A stretch of 59,960 nucleotides of DNA from a virus. A program made the translations under genes and the position numbers. The notes beneath the pieces are model-generated. The model did not search any database and was not told the DNA's origin. It saw only the letters and a list, made by a program, of their open reading frames with translations. Positions 22,529 through 32,081 of the stretch are shown piece after piece. Position 1 is the first letter of the stretch, and each line of letters begins with the position of its first letter. The stretch is from positions 1-59,960 of IMG/VR virus record IMGVR_UViG_3300034374_009468; one strand, written 5' to 3'.

Positions 22529-24140
22529 ATATTACTGGTTAAATAATGACAGTAGAAATTTTTTAAAAAACGGATATACTAAATTAGATCCTGTAGAAAG
22601 AATTAAAGAAATAGCTTTAAAAGCTGAGATAAATTTAGGCATAAAAGGTTTTGCAAATAAATTTGAAGACTATATGGCTAAAGGTTTTTATTCTTTATCT
22701 ACTCCCGTATGGGTAAATTATGGTACAAAGAAAGGTTTACCTATAAGTTGTTATGGTTCTTCAGTAGAAGATGACATGTATGATATTTTAAACGGAGCTG
22801 TTGAAATAGGTATGATGTCTAAATACGGTGGAGGTACAAGCAAGTACTTAGGTAATATAAGACCAAGAGGTTCTTCTATAAAATCAGGAGGTAAAGCTGA
22901 TGGTCCAGTACACTATGCTTCCATATATGATACTGTTATTGATGTATGTAAACAAGCTGAAGCAAGAAGAGGAGCTTGTGCAGTGTATTTACCATTAGAA
23001 CATCCAGATATTTTAGAATTTTTAGATATTGCTACAGAAGGTAATCCTATACAAAATTTACAATATGGAGTTACAGTAGAAGATGAATGGTTAAACTCTA
23101 TGATTGAAGGTGATGAGATTAAAAGGAAAATTTGGGCTAAAGTAATTCAAAGAAGAAATGAAATTGGATTGCCATATATAATGTTCAAAGATAATTCTAA
23201 TAATAATACACCTTATAAAGATTTAGGGTTTGAAATTAAAGCTAGTAATTTATGTTCTGAAATACAATTACCTGCTGATGATGAGATTTCTTTCGTATGC
23301 TGTTTAGGTTCTATAAATCTTTTGCATTGGGATGATATTGTAAAAACTGATGCTATTGAAACCTATGTTCAATTCTTAAATGCTGTAATGAATGAGTTTA
23401 TAAATAAAGCTTGTGCTTTACCAGGTATGGAAAAAGCATATGAATTTGCTTTAAAACATAGAGCTATAGGTTTAGGTGTTTTAGGATGGCATTCTTTGTT
23501 ACAATCTAAATTAATACAATTTGAATCTTTAGAAGCTAAAAGTTTAAACAATAAAATTTTTAAAATTATTAAAGAAAGAAGTGATGCTGAATCTCAAAGA
23601 TTATATAGATATCACGGTTTTAGATGTATAAGAAAAGGTTTTGCTAATACTACACTTCTTGCAATAGCTCCTACTAAATCAAGTTCATTCATATTAGGTC
23701 AGGTTAGCATGGGTATAGAACCTATCAAATCAAATTACTTTATTAAAGATTTAGCTAAATCTAAAACAGTTTACAAAAATCCATTCTTAGAATTAGAGTT
23801 AGAAAAATATGACTTGAATACTCCTGAAGTATGGGATAGCATTCTAAAAAAAGATGGATCAGTACAACATTTAGATTTTCCAACTAAAGCTGTATTTAAA
23901 TCGTTTATTGAAATTTCTCCTAAAGAAATAATTATACAAGCTGCACAAAGACAAAAATATATTGACCAATCACAGTCTTTGAATTTAACAATACATCCTT
24001 CAACCCCTGCTAAAGATATAAATCAATTATATCTGTATGCTTGGAAAGAAGGTATTAAAACTTTGTATTATCAATATAGTCAAAGTGCTGCTCAATCTTT
24101 TAGTAGAAATATTTTAGAATGTGTAAACTGCGAATCATGA
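22515..24140 (+). CDS. nrdA: class I ribonucleotide reductase, large subunit
   Basis: A 541-residue catalytic subunit without an ATP-cone, so shorter than cellular NrdA. Redox cysteines are in 'PISCYGSS' and 'FVCCLGSINLL', and the active-site N-C-E is in 'KASNLCSEIQL'. 'TLYYQYSQS' holds the paired radical-path tyrosines. The C-terminal 'ECVNCES' gives the mobile CxxC that is re-reduced by thioredoxin or glutaredoxin. Absence of the cone implies loss of overall ATP/dATP control, common in phage enzymes. The last bases overlap the spanin start. Confidence 0.93.
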   Translation: MTYSKYYWLNNDSRNFLKNGYTKLDPVERIKEIALKAEINLGIKGFANKFEDYMAKGFYSLSTPVWVNYGTKKGLPISCYGSSVEDDMYDILNGAVEIGMMSKYGGGTSKYLGNIRPRGSSIKSGGKADGPVHYASIYDTVIDVCKQAEARRGACAVYLPLEHPDILEFLDIATEGNPIQNLQYGVTVEDEWLNSMIEGDEIKRKIWAKVIQRRNEIGLPYIMFKDNSNNNTPYKDLGFEIKASNLCSEIQLPADDEISFVCCLGSINLLHWDDIVKTDAIETYVQFLNAVMNEFINKACALPGMEKAYEFALKHRAIGLGVLGWHSLLQSKLIQFESLEAKSLNNKIFKIIKERSDAESQRLYRYHGFRCIRKGFANTTLLAIAPTKSSSFILGQVSMGIEPIKSNYFIKDLAKSKTVYKNPFLELELEKYDLNTPEVWDSILKKDGSVQHLDFPTKAVFKSFIEISPKEIIIQAAQRQKYIDQSQSLNLTIHPSTPAKDINQLYLYAWKEGIKTLYYQYSQSAAQSFSRNILECVNCES

Positions 24141-24577
24141 GATATTTTTTACTCCTCTTTGTTTTATTTTTTTTAGGGTGTTTAACTGAACAACGTGCAC
24201 AAAAACAAATAATTAAAATACAAGAAAAACATCCTAGATTATTTCAAAATGATACATCTTATATTTATAAAATAGATACTTTTGAAATTGAAATACCTAG
24301 TTATATATTAGATACTATATTACCTATAAGAGATACAGTAATTGTAGAGAATGAAAGAATCAAAACTATAATTAAAATAGTTAATAGAGATACTATTCCT
24401 CATTACTTTATAAATTCAGAAATAAAAGGAACCAAAGTACCAGTCATAGTTAGAGATACTGTACCTGTTATTAAAACAGAAATAATAACTAAAACAGAAT
24501 ATGAAAAATATGTTCCATGGTATGTATGGATGGCTTTTGTTTTTATAATTTTTGCTGTAGCAAAACTTAAAGAATAA
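24137..24577 (+). CDS. unimolecular spanin (u-spanin)
   Basis: A 146-residue protein. The start is taken at ATG 24137, overlapping the nrdA stop as ATGA; an upstream ATG (24119) would add six residues before the signal and is disfavoured. N-terminus 'MRYFLLLFVLFFLGC' is a lipoprotein signal with lipobox LGC, lipidated Cys15. The C-terminus 'YVPWYVWMAFVFIIFAVA' is a membrane helix. An outer-membrane lipid anchor plus an inner-membrane helix joined by a beta-rich periplasmic part ('KIDTFEIEIPSYILDTIL', 'IVNRDTIP') is the definition of a u-spanin, which fuses the two membranes at lysis. Confidence 0.75.
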   Translation: MRYFLLLFVLFFLGCLTEQRAQKQIIKIQEKHPRLFQNDTSYIYKIDTFEIEIPSYILDTILPIRDTVIVENERIKTIIKIVNRDTIPHYFINSEIKGTKVPVIVRDTVPVIKTEIITKTEYEKYVPWYVWMAFVFIIFAVAKLKE

Positions 24578-24598
24578 TTTTTAATCAAAATTTAAATT

Positions 24599-25144
24599 AT
24601 GTTATTTTCAAAAAAAATCAAAGTTGAATTAGTAGATCCAAGTCTTAGTCAGTTTGAACCTTTTTTAAAAAAAGGTACAATCAATTCGAGCGGTTATGAT
24701 TTAAAAGCTATTTCAATTAAAGGTATGTATCACCACAATAACAACAAAATTAATGTTACAAATAGTGGTGATTTAATGGCAAATACAATGTTTAAGAAAA
24801 ACGGTTATTATGATTTACCTCCTGGCAAAAGAATCTTAATAGGTACTAATGTAAAGTTTCAGTTTCCTAAAAATGTTGAAGCTGAAGTAAGAAGTAGATC
24901 ATCTTTACCTTTTAAAAAAGGTTTAATCTTAGCAAATGGTGTAGGTACTATTGATAATGACTATATAGGAGAAGTTAAAGTAGCTTTGATTAATACCAGT
25001 GGTGTATCAGTAAGAATAACACAAGGTGAAAGAATAGCTCAAATTCTATTTAAAAAATCATATAATCCTGACATTGAATATGTTAAAAAAATAGATGTAG
25101 AAACTAAAAGAGGATCTGGCGGTTTTGGTAGTACAGGTTCTTAA
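24599..25144 (+). CDS. dut: dUTPase
   Basis: A 181-residue trimeric-type dUTPase. Motif 1 'SSGYDLKA', motif 2 'RSRSSLPFKKG', motif 3 'GVGTIDNDYIGEVKVALIN', motif 4 'GERIAQILF' and the Gly-rich motif 5 'RGSGGFGSTG' are all present in order. An insertion of about 30 residues separates motifs 1 and 2, making it longer than the usual 140-150. It hydrolyses dUTP to dUMP, feeding ThyX and limiting uracil in DNA; it thus complements the UDG at 1943. A terminator follows. Confidence 0.92.
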   Translation: MLFSKKIKVELVDPSLSQFEPFLKKGTINSSGYDLKAISIKGMYHHNNNKINVTNSGDLMANTMFKKNGYYDLPPGKRILIGTNVKFQFPKNVEAEVRSRSSLPFKKGLILANGVGTIDNDYIGEVKVALINTSGVSVRITQGERIAQILFKKSYNPDIEYVKKIDVETKRGSGGFGSTGS

Positions 25145-25154
25145 TAATATTTTT

Positions 25155-25183
25155 AAAGAGGAGTTGATACTCCTCTTTTTTTT
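25155..25183 (+). terminator. intrinsic terminator after dut
   Basis: A 9-bp stem AAAGAGGAG / CTCCTCTTT with loop TTGATA, merging into a T-tract to 25183. Confidence 0.85.
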
Positions 25184-25201
25184 AAAATTAAATTTTTAAA
25201 T

Positions 25202-25435
25202 ATGAAATCTATTAAAATAGGTAGAGAAGAATATGATATATTTTCTGGAGATTATATATTAGACAATGGAGCTGTATTTCAATTTTGTTCAGGAGATAAT
25301 CGTGTATTAAAACAAAAAAATTTTAGTAATTACAGATCTTTAAGGATACCAAAAAGTAGGCTTAAAGAAATTCCATTTAATAACATGAAAAAAAAAACTT
25401 ACCCAAACGGTAATGTTAAATATTTTTTTGATTGA
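25202..25435 (+). CDS. hypothetical small protein
   Basis: A 77-residue basic protein ('EEYDIFSGDYILDNGAVFQF', 'RSLRIPKSRLKEIPF') with a possible small beta fold. It lies between dut and thyX. No family recognised. Confidence 0.5.
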   Translation: MKSIKIGREEYDIFSGDYILDNGAVFQFCSGDNRVLKQKNFSNYRSLRIPKSRLKEIPFNNMKKKTYPNGNVKYFFD

Positions 25436-25453
25436 AATTTTAAATATAAAAAG

Positions 25454-26407
25454 ATGTATAAAGCAGAAATTATTGAAGATAGTCTATCTCCAAAAGGGGA
25501 TAGACTTACTACATTTGTTGTAGTATTTCCACGTATAGTACTAGCTGAGTTTAATACTCATAGAATGTTTTCTAGAAACAGTGCAAGTTCAAGAGCTATA
25601 CCATTAAAAAAAATGGTTAAAATGGTACAAGAAAATCCTTTTATTCCTATTGCATGGCAAGAAAATCATATAGGTATGCAAGGATTTAACTATTTAACAG
25701 ATCAATTAGAAATAGATTTAGCAGTAAGTAATTGGCTTGAAGCTAGAGATAGTGCTTTAGATTCAGCAATTAATCTTAATAGTCAAAGTAATGTAACTAA
25801 ACAACTTTGTAATAGACTTCTTGAACCATTCATGTGGCATAAAGTAATTATTACTTCTAGTAAAGAGGGTTTACAAAACTTTTTTAAACTAAGATGTCCT
25901 AGTTATTTTGGAAAGTATAAAAGCTGGAAAGATGCTTGTGTAGTTAATGGTAGTTTAGATTTTAATGCTTCTACATTAGAACGCTTAGAAAACAATAAAT
26001 CACAAGCAGATATTCATATTCAAGCTATTGCTGAGTTAATGTGGGATGCATATAATGAGAGTACACCTAAAAATTTAAAAGAAGGTGATTGGCATTTACC
26101 TTTTAGTAATAATATTGATTGGGGTAAATTATATCCAGAAACTCAGCCAGATTTAGATAATGTAACAGCTTTACAAGTAGCTCATGATAAACTTATAAAA
26201 ATATCTGTTGCTAGATGTGCTAGAATTAGTTATCAAACCTTAGGTGATAATCCTGTAATAGATTATGAAAAAGATATAGATTTATTTTATAAACTTAAAA
26301 ATAGTGAGCACTGGTCACCTTTTGAACATATAGCTAAAGCTACTGATACTAGTGATTGGGACAGAAACTTTAAAGGTTTTAAACAACTAAGATCAATTTT
26401 AGATTAA
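25454..26407 (+). CDS. thyX: FAD-dependent thymidylate synthase
   Basis: A 317-residue protein, longer than the usual 210-250. 'FNTHRMFSRNSASSRAIP' (His36, Arg37, Arg41, Ser46, Arg47) is the ThyX signature (RHR-x7-S type). 'EHWSPFEHIA' near the end is a second conserved block. The middle contains 'HIQAIAELMWDAYNE'. It methylates dUMP to dTMP with CH2H4folate and FAD. It completes the RNR-dUTPase-ThyX route. The last gene before the bidirectional terminator. Confidence 0.88.
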   Translation: MYKAEIIEDSLSPKGDRLTTFVVVFPRIVLAEFNTHRMFSRNSASSRAIPLKKMVKMVQENPFIPIAWQENHIGMQGFNYLTDQLEIDLAVSNWLEARDSALDSAINLNSQSNVTKQLCNRLLEPFMWHKVIITSSKEGLQNFFKLRCPSYFGKYKSWKDACVVNGSLDFNASTLERLENNKSQADIHIQAIAELMWDAYNESTPKNLKEGDWHLPFSNNIDWGKLYPETQPDLDNVTALQVAHDKLIKISVARCARISYQTLGDNPVIDYEKDIDLFYKLKNSEHWSPFEHIAKATDTSDWDRNFKGFKQLRSILD

Positions 26408-26412
26408 ACAAA

Positions 26413-26441
26413 AACAGCATCTGTGTTAAACAGATGCTGTT
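26413..26441. terminator. bidirectional terminator between convergent blocks
   Basis: A perfect 12-bp stem AACAGCATCTGT / ACAGATGCTGTT with a 5-base loop. A-rich sequence precedes it and T-rich sequence follows, so it can work in both directions. It lies between thyX (+) and the 3' end of the giant - strand operon at 26445. Confidence 0.9.
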
Positions 26442-26444
26442 ATA

Positions 26445-29400
26445 TTATTTAATATAAAAATCTCTTTCTTCTAAATAGTTATTCCATTTTTGTATAGTAT
26501 ATAAAATAGGAACTACATCTCTCCATTCTTTAGCTAGTTTAAGTTCTCCTTTTTTAGGTCTTCTTTGATAAACATAATCACTATCAGCATAAAAACCTTC
26601 TTTACCTTTTATAACTCTTGCAAAAGGTGTAGAAACAGTTTGCGATAAAGCTTCTCCCATTTCCCCTAATAATTTTAAAGATGCTATAGGTGTATCTGCA
26701 GCTTGCCATACTTGAACATAAGCTGAAGGTAGAAAAGGCATAAATATAGTTAACTCTTTATAAGTTCTATCTGATTGATACATTAATATATTTTCAAATC
26801 TTTTTTCTAAATCAGAATCATCTTCATCACCACTAAAGAAACTCTGGAATATTTGTTTTAACATAAATGTAGTAAGTGTGATCATCAATTCAGCAACAGT
26901 TCTGTAAACATTAGCCATTTTATTATTAGCATATTGTTCTGCTTCTACTTCACTTTTACCTAAATTATTCAAAAAAGCTTCTTTTTGTTCTTCTAAAAAA
27001 GTTTCTTTGTATTTAAATAACTGTAAGTTTCCTTCAGCTATTTGTTGTTTAACATAAGCTAAAAACTTGAAAAAAGAAATATATCTCCCTTCCATCCAAC
27101 CTAAATTTTCATCAAAATATTCTTTTCTATATCTAGCTTTTATTGCGGGTATTACCCATTTATGAAATTGAAATATTAACTTTCCCCATGTAGCAGACTG
27201 CATTACTACTCTGTCTTCATAAGCATAACTACCATGTGCTTGTTTAATAACTTCTCTGATATAGTTTCTTAAATTATATCTAAATGCGTCATCAAATTCC
27301 ACTATAGTTCCATCTTTCTTCTGTATTTTAAAACCTTCTTTCAAAACTAAAGTTTGAGTGCTACCATCAAAATCCATAGCATCATATAAAGATAAAGTTT
27401 CACCAGTTGATTCATTTATTGCAACTTGGTCCATAACTATACTTATACCCATTTTAGTTTGAACATTATATTCACCAGCATCTTGAAAGATATATCCAAA
27501 TTCTTTAAATTTAGACCACCATGATTGATATGTAGAATCAGCACCTGAAGTTTTTTCACGTATATCTCCTTTATCATCCATCATCCTAAATAAATCAGCA
27601 AAAGCTTCATATTTATTCATTGGTTTATTTGGATTATAAGCTGAATTATTAGCAAAATTTAAAGTATTAAATGTTAAAATATCTTTTAAATTATCACTGC
27701 TTTCACCATAAGCTGTTCTTTGAATTAAACCAGGTATAAAAACCTTATTATATTCTAAGACAGCTCTAGCATAAGATTTTTTTGATGTAAATCTTTCACC
27801 TAAAGCTTCAATAGAGTTATTTAATCTACCAAGCGTATAGTTGTTAAAGTTACCAAATACGTTAAAAGCTATATAAGACAATGATGTCTGATCAATTATT
27901 TTTTCAGCAACTTTGTCATAAAAGTTTTTAGTCAACTGATCATTATCATAATAAATCATATGCATAAACTTCTTAGCTCTTCTTAAAATATTACTTTCAG
28001 AACCTTTTACGTAGGTCTCTTTTTTATCACCTTTTAAATATGTTACTAATTTGCTACCTGAAGCTTGAGTATATTTTCTATTTTCAATAGCTTTTACCAT
28101 AGCGTTTAGAGTATCTTCTATAGTACCCATTACTCTATAATGTTCAGCCATACCAGCAAACTTTTTTAAACCTGTAGCTAAATCTAAATTTAATTCATCT
28201 GCTCCTATTGAATTTTCTATTGATAATCTTTTAGAATTTAATTCTTTAAGTTTTTTCTTGTAGCTTATAATATCTATACTCTTATTTTTTCTTTTTTCAT
28301 GTAATAGATCTATTTCATCTATAACAGCTTTTAATTCAGATTCATCTTTTATTTTACCTGTATAATAAATAGGTAATGAATCTATTATTTCCCCATTTTC
28401 ATCAGTTGATACTAATCTTTGAGTGTTAGTTTCAGTAGTAAGATTATCTATACTTCTTGTCATCTTTGTCCAAAGACGTGTTACAATATTAGGCTTAGAC
28501 TTTAAATTATTGTATAACTTACTTCTTATCAAAGGAATTTTACCTGTCATAGATGATTTTACACCTGGAGGTAATGCATTTAATAATTTTTCCATAGTTT
28601 CAACATGAGCTAAGTAATATTCTTTTTGTGCTCTACCTAATTCAGTATCTGTATTTTCCATTATAGACTTATATCTTTCATTAAGTAAAGATTCTCCTTT
28701 AGATGTAAAGCTTGTAGTCACTATATATTTCTTCTTAGGAACCTGAATAGTAACGCCTGAAGATATTTGCCCTGTAAATAATCCGTTTTTTCTAACAGGT
28801 TGTGTATACTCTATACTATCAAAATATTTAGTTTTATAAGCTGTATAAGCAGCATTAGAAACACCTTTTGATTTCTTTGTCCAATATCCTCCTTTACCAT
28901 TAGAAATATATACTTCATATTTATCCCTAATATCTTTGAATTCTTGAGTATATTTATGAAAATCTCCATCTATTGGTTTATTACCAGCACCTTTTCTTTC
29001 AGCTTTCCAAAAATTACTGTATGCTTCTTTTGCTTTAGCTAATCTGATATTATATTCAATATCAGCTTGAGAAGCATTTTTTATATCATACACAGGTCTA
29101 TATTGTTTCCATACTCCATTTTCATCTATTAATTCATTTCTTAATTTAGTTAATGTTTCTTTATAAAGAGGACCCATTTTAGAAATTATTTCTCCAGTTG
29201 GTAAACCATTTTTATCAAATTCTAACATGAAATGAAATAATTTCTGAACATCTTTTTCTGGTGAAGCTTTTTGCAATCTATCAGCTAATAAATTTATTTT
29301 ATTGTTCATTTCTTCTAAAACATCATAAAACTCCTGCTTTTTATTTTTATATATTTTATCCATAAGAGCTAATAATGTATCTGAGGAAGAAGCGGTCTCA

Positions 29401-32081
29401 CCTACTTGAAGAACAGTACCTGTTATATCTTGAGCTACAGTAAGTAAATCATCTAAATCTTGTTCTGAAAAGTTTCTATTACTATTACTTTTAATTATTT
29501 CTTTTACATAATTTGTAATAGCTTGATCTATTATTCCAGTTTCATTACCTACTCCTACAAGAGTATTTAACTCTGATTGCAATTTTAAAATTATACTTCT
29601 TTGAGTATCATTTAAATACTCAGATTTTTTTACTTCATATAAACCTCTAAAAGTTTCAGCAAATCTGTTAAAGTTTAAAACATAACCTATATAATTTTCA
29701 TTATTAAAATTAGATGGTTCTTCTATATATTCTTTAAAATCTTTTATTTGTTTTAAAGCATCTCTCAATAAGGTTGTATATAAAGCACTTCTTGCTCTTG
29801 GACCTTCATTTTCAGCTAAAATTATTGTAGAAATACTATTTACTATATATTCTTTGGTTTGTTTAGTAGATCTATTCATATAGATATTACTCTTAATATT
29901 ATCAATAACTTCTTGCTTTTTAAGCAAAGCTTCTTTATATCTTTGTAATATGTTATAAACAATCATGTGATCACCTGATTCATGAGGTTTTTCTTCCTCT
30001 AACATTTCAGTTTCTGTAAGCATATCTTCTACAGTTACTTCATCTTCAGGTACTTCTATATCTCCTATTTCAATTTCTAGATCTAAATCTTTTCTTGAAG
30101 AAAATATTTTATCAATAGTATTTCTATTTTGAGAAATGGGGTGTTTAATTATTTCATCTTGTTCAAAAGCTCCAGTAAAAACTTGATTCTTACCTTTTCC
30201 TAAAACTTCAACTTTTACATGCATTGTTTGAACTGCTTCTTCTGATGAATCAAATTTATAACCCATTAATTCAAGCATAGCTCTATACATATTTACTTGA
30301 AAATTATGTTGTTGTCTAGTAGATAAAGATTTAATACCTAAATTTATTAAACTAGAATCTTCTTTTAATTCCCATTCTCTTTCGGGTTTTCCTTCATTAA
30401 AAGTTGCTGGATTTTTACTGGTTTTTAAATCTATTATTCTAAGTTCTCCATTTGGTAAAATAATTAATATATCAACTGTACCTGCTATTCTAGCATCTCT
30501 ATTGTGAACTATAACTTGAGGTATAGCTACACTACCTATAGGTATAGCATCATTTATAAAATCAGATAAAAAATCATAAGCTTCTTCACCTTTATTAAAA
30601 TTATCTAACATAGGTAATTTACTTGCTATTTCATTATAAGGTATACCTGATAAAATAGCATTCATTAAACTATCAAAATAATTACCTATTGTTAAATTTA
30701 ATTTATATTCTTCTAATCTAGCTGAATCCATTTTACCTTTTATTATTGTAGATACAGGTGTATATTCAGTAGCATCTGAACCATTAATTGCGTGATTTAT
30801 ATTAATATAAGTGTGACTTTCTTCATCAAATACTATTAAGTCTTTATGTTCATTTTCTCCTTCTAAGTTTTTACTGGCAAATAAATCATTAAACTCTTCT
30901 TCAGATGTCTGAGCAAGTTTAAATAATTTATTAATAATAGCACGTTGTTTATCATTAGCTCTCTCTAAAGCAAAATTCACAACTCTTTTTTTATCTTCTG
31001 ATAAACTATATTGTATTTTTCTTGAAGCTGTAGCATTAGGATTGAACTGAACTCTTTTAGTATTTAATTTTTTAGCTAGATCAGATAATGTTGTATTATC
31101 TCTGATTGAAATAGGTTCTATATTCAAATTTAAACCTGTGACTGCTTTATATAACTTATTTATAATATCACTTACCCATATTAGAAATTCTCTCAATCTA
31201 TTTTTAAAATTATTAGATGTGTTTTTTTCATATTCTTTTTTAAAATGTTTTGTTAAAGCTTGAGTTACTAATTCTAACTTTCTATCTTCTTTATTAAAAC
31301 CTTCATCATCATTATATAAATCTTCTATTTCTTCATTTAAAAGAGGGAAATTTTTTTTACTTTCATTATACAAATTATTAAATAGAACTAAATTATTAGT
31401 TTGTAAACTATTAACAAATGGATGAAGAACTTCTTCTATAGCTGTTTCATTTGTCACCTTTTCATCTATAAGTATAACTTCTCCATTATAATAAAAAGAG
31501 TTTACTTTTTTAAAATCAACTTTTGATTTAATATTATTAGGTAAAGAGTTATAATATCTTTCTGCTTCTTTTTCTGTTAAGTACTTAATTTTTACATCTG
31601 GAAATAAATCTCTTAAATAACCAATTAAATTCAAAGTTCTATTGGAATTATTATTAGCTTCCATAGATTTAGAATCTATAGGAATTCTTTTTTTAGGATC
31701 AATAGATACTTCTTTATAGGTTTTCTTTTTTTCTATTTTTAAAACATCTGATGAAATACCATTAAAATTTAAATACCTTCTAGCTAATTCTAATTTTACT
31801 TCTCTATTTTTATCATCAGGTATGATGTATCTATTTCTAGCTTTAGTTAATAAACCTAAACTAGCAAGATTATTAAGGATAGTATTTTGAAAATTAGAAA
31901 TATTATTTTTTAGATTTTTTTTCTCTAGTGATAGAAAATCTTTCATATCACTTAAAGTAGGGAAATCATCACTTTCATTAGCTTCTTGCCATTTATTAAT
32001 ATAAATGTTAGTTGTAATTTCGCTACCTACATATTCAGCTAATACTTTATATTCTTTTAAATTTTTATTATGACATTTCAT
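26445..32081 (-). CDS. large virion/ejected protein with PD-(D/E)XK nuclease domain
   Basis: A 1,878-residue protein, second of the two giant virion genes. The start is ATG 32081, which overlaps the stop of the preceding giant gene as ATGA; an in-frame TTG at 32090 is disfavoured. Residues of about 440-640 hold a nuclease fold: 'YTPVSTIIKG' near the start, then 'AGTVDILIILPNGELRIIDL' ending in Asp551-Leu-Lys and 'HNFQVNMYRAMLELMGY'. The rest is helical, with an aromatic C-terminal part 'GKLIFQFHKWVIPAIKARYR'. Its counterpart in crAss-like phages is co-packaged with the RNA polymerase protein. A host-DNA nuclease delivered at entry is one idea; a structural role is another. Confidence 0.8.
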   Translation of the reverse strand: MKCHNKNLKEYKVLAEYVGSEITTNIYINKWQEANESDDFPTLSDMKDFLSLEKKNLKNNISNFQNTILNNLASLGLLTKARNRYIIPDDKNREVKLELARRYLNFNGISSDVLKIEKKKTYKEVSIDPKKRIPIDSKSMEANNNSNRTLNLIGYLRDLFPDVKIKYLTEKEAERYYNSLPNNIKSKVDFKKVNSFYYNGEVILIDEKVTNETAIEEVLHPFVNSLQTNNLVLFNNLYNESKKNFPLLNEEIEDLYNDDEGFNKEDRKLELVTQALTKHFKKEYEKNTSNNFKNRLREFLIWVSDIINKLYKAVTGLNLNIEPISIRDNTTLSDLAKKLNTKRVQFNPNATASRKIQYSLSEDKKRVVNFALERANDKQRAIINKLFKLAQTSEEEFNDLFASKNLEGENEHKDLIVFDEESHTYININHAINGSDATEYTPVSTIIKGKMDSARLEEYKLNLTIGNYFDSLMNAILSGIPYNEIASKLPMLDNFNKGEEAYDFLSDFINDAIPIGSVAIPQVIVHNRDARIAGTVDILIILPNGELRIIDLKTSKNPATFNEGKPEREWELKEDSSLINLGIKSLSTRQQHNFQVNMYRAMLELMGYKFDSSEEAVQTMHVKVEVLGKGKNQVFTGAFEQDEIIKHPISQNRNTIDKIFSSRKDLDLEIEIGDIEVPEDEVTVEDMLTETEMLEEEKPHESGDHMIVYNILQRYKEALLKKQEVIDNIKSNIYMNRSTKQTKEYIVNSISTIILAENEGPRARSALYTTLLRDALKQIKDFKEYIEEPSNFNNENYIGYVLNFNRFAETFRGLYEVKKSEYLNDTQRSIILKLQSELNTLVGVGNETGIIDQAITNYVKEIIKSNSNRNFSEQDLDDLLTVAQDITGTVLQVGETASSSDTLLALMDKIYKNKKQEFYDVLEEMNNKINLLADRLQKASPEKDVQKLFHFMLEFDKNGLPTGEIISKMGPLYKETLTKLRNELIDENGVWKQYRPVYDIKNASQADIEYNIRLAKAKEAYSNFWKAERKGAGNKPIDGDFHKYTQEFKDIRDKYEVYISNGKGGYWTKKSKGVSNAAYTAYKTKYFDSIEYTQPVRKNGLFTGQISSGVTIQVPKKKYIVTTSFTSKGESLLNERYKSIMENTDTELGRAQKEYYLAHVETMEKLLNALPPGVKSSMTGKIPLIRSKLYNNLKSKPNIVTRLWTKMTRSIDNLTTETNTQRLVSTDENGEIIDSLPIYYTGKIKDESELKAVIDEIDLLHEKRKNKSIDIISYKKKLKELNSKRLSIENSIGADELNLDLATGLKKFAGMAEHYRVMGTIEDTLNAMVKAIENRKYTQASGSKLVTYLKGDKKETYVKGSESNILRRAKKFMHMIYYDNDQLTKNFYDKVAEKIIDQTSLSYIAFNVFGNFNNYTLGRLNNSIEALGERFTSKKSYARAVLEYNKVFIPGLIQRTAYGESSDNLKDILTFNTLNFANNSAYNPNKPMNKYEAFADLFRMMDDKGDIREKTSGADSTYQSWWSKFKEFGYIFQDAGEYNVQTKMGISIVMDQVAINESTGETLSLYDAMDFDGSTQTLVLKEGFKIQKKDGTIVEFDDAFRYNLRNYIREVIKQAHGSYAYEDRVVMQSATWGKLIFQFHKWVIPAIKARYRKEYFDENLGWMEGRYISFFKFLAYVKQQIAEGNLQLFKYKETFLEEQKEAFLNNLGKSEVEAEQYANNKMANVYRTVAELMITLTTFMLKQIFQSFFSGDEDDSDLEKRFENILMYQSDRTYKELTIFMPFLPSAYVQVWQAADTPIASLKLLGEMGEALSQTVSTPFARVIKGKEGFYADSDYVYQRRPKKGELKLAKEWRDVVPILYTIQKWNNYLEERDFYIK

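Noticed and set aside
24119-24136. Upstream ATG for the spanin
   Set aside because: It would put six extra residues before the lipoprotein signal and overlap nrdA more deeply; ATG 24137 overlaps the nrdA stop as ATGA.
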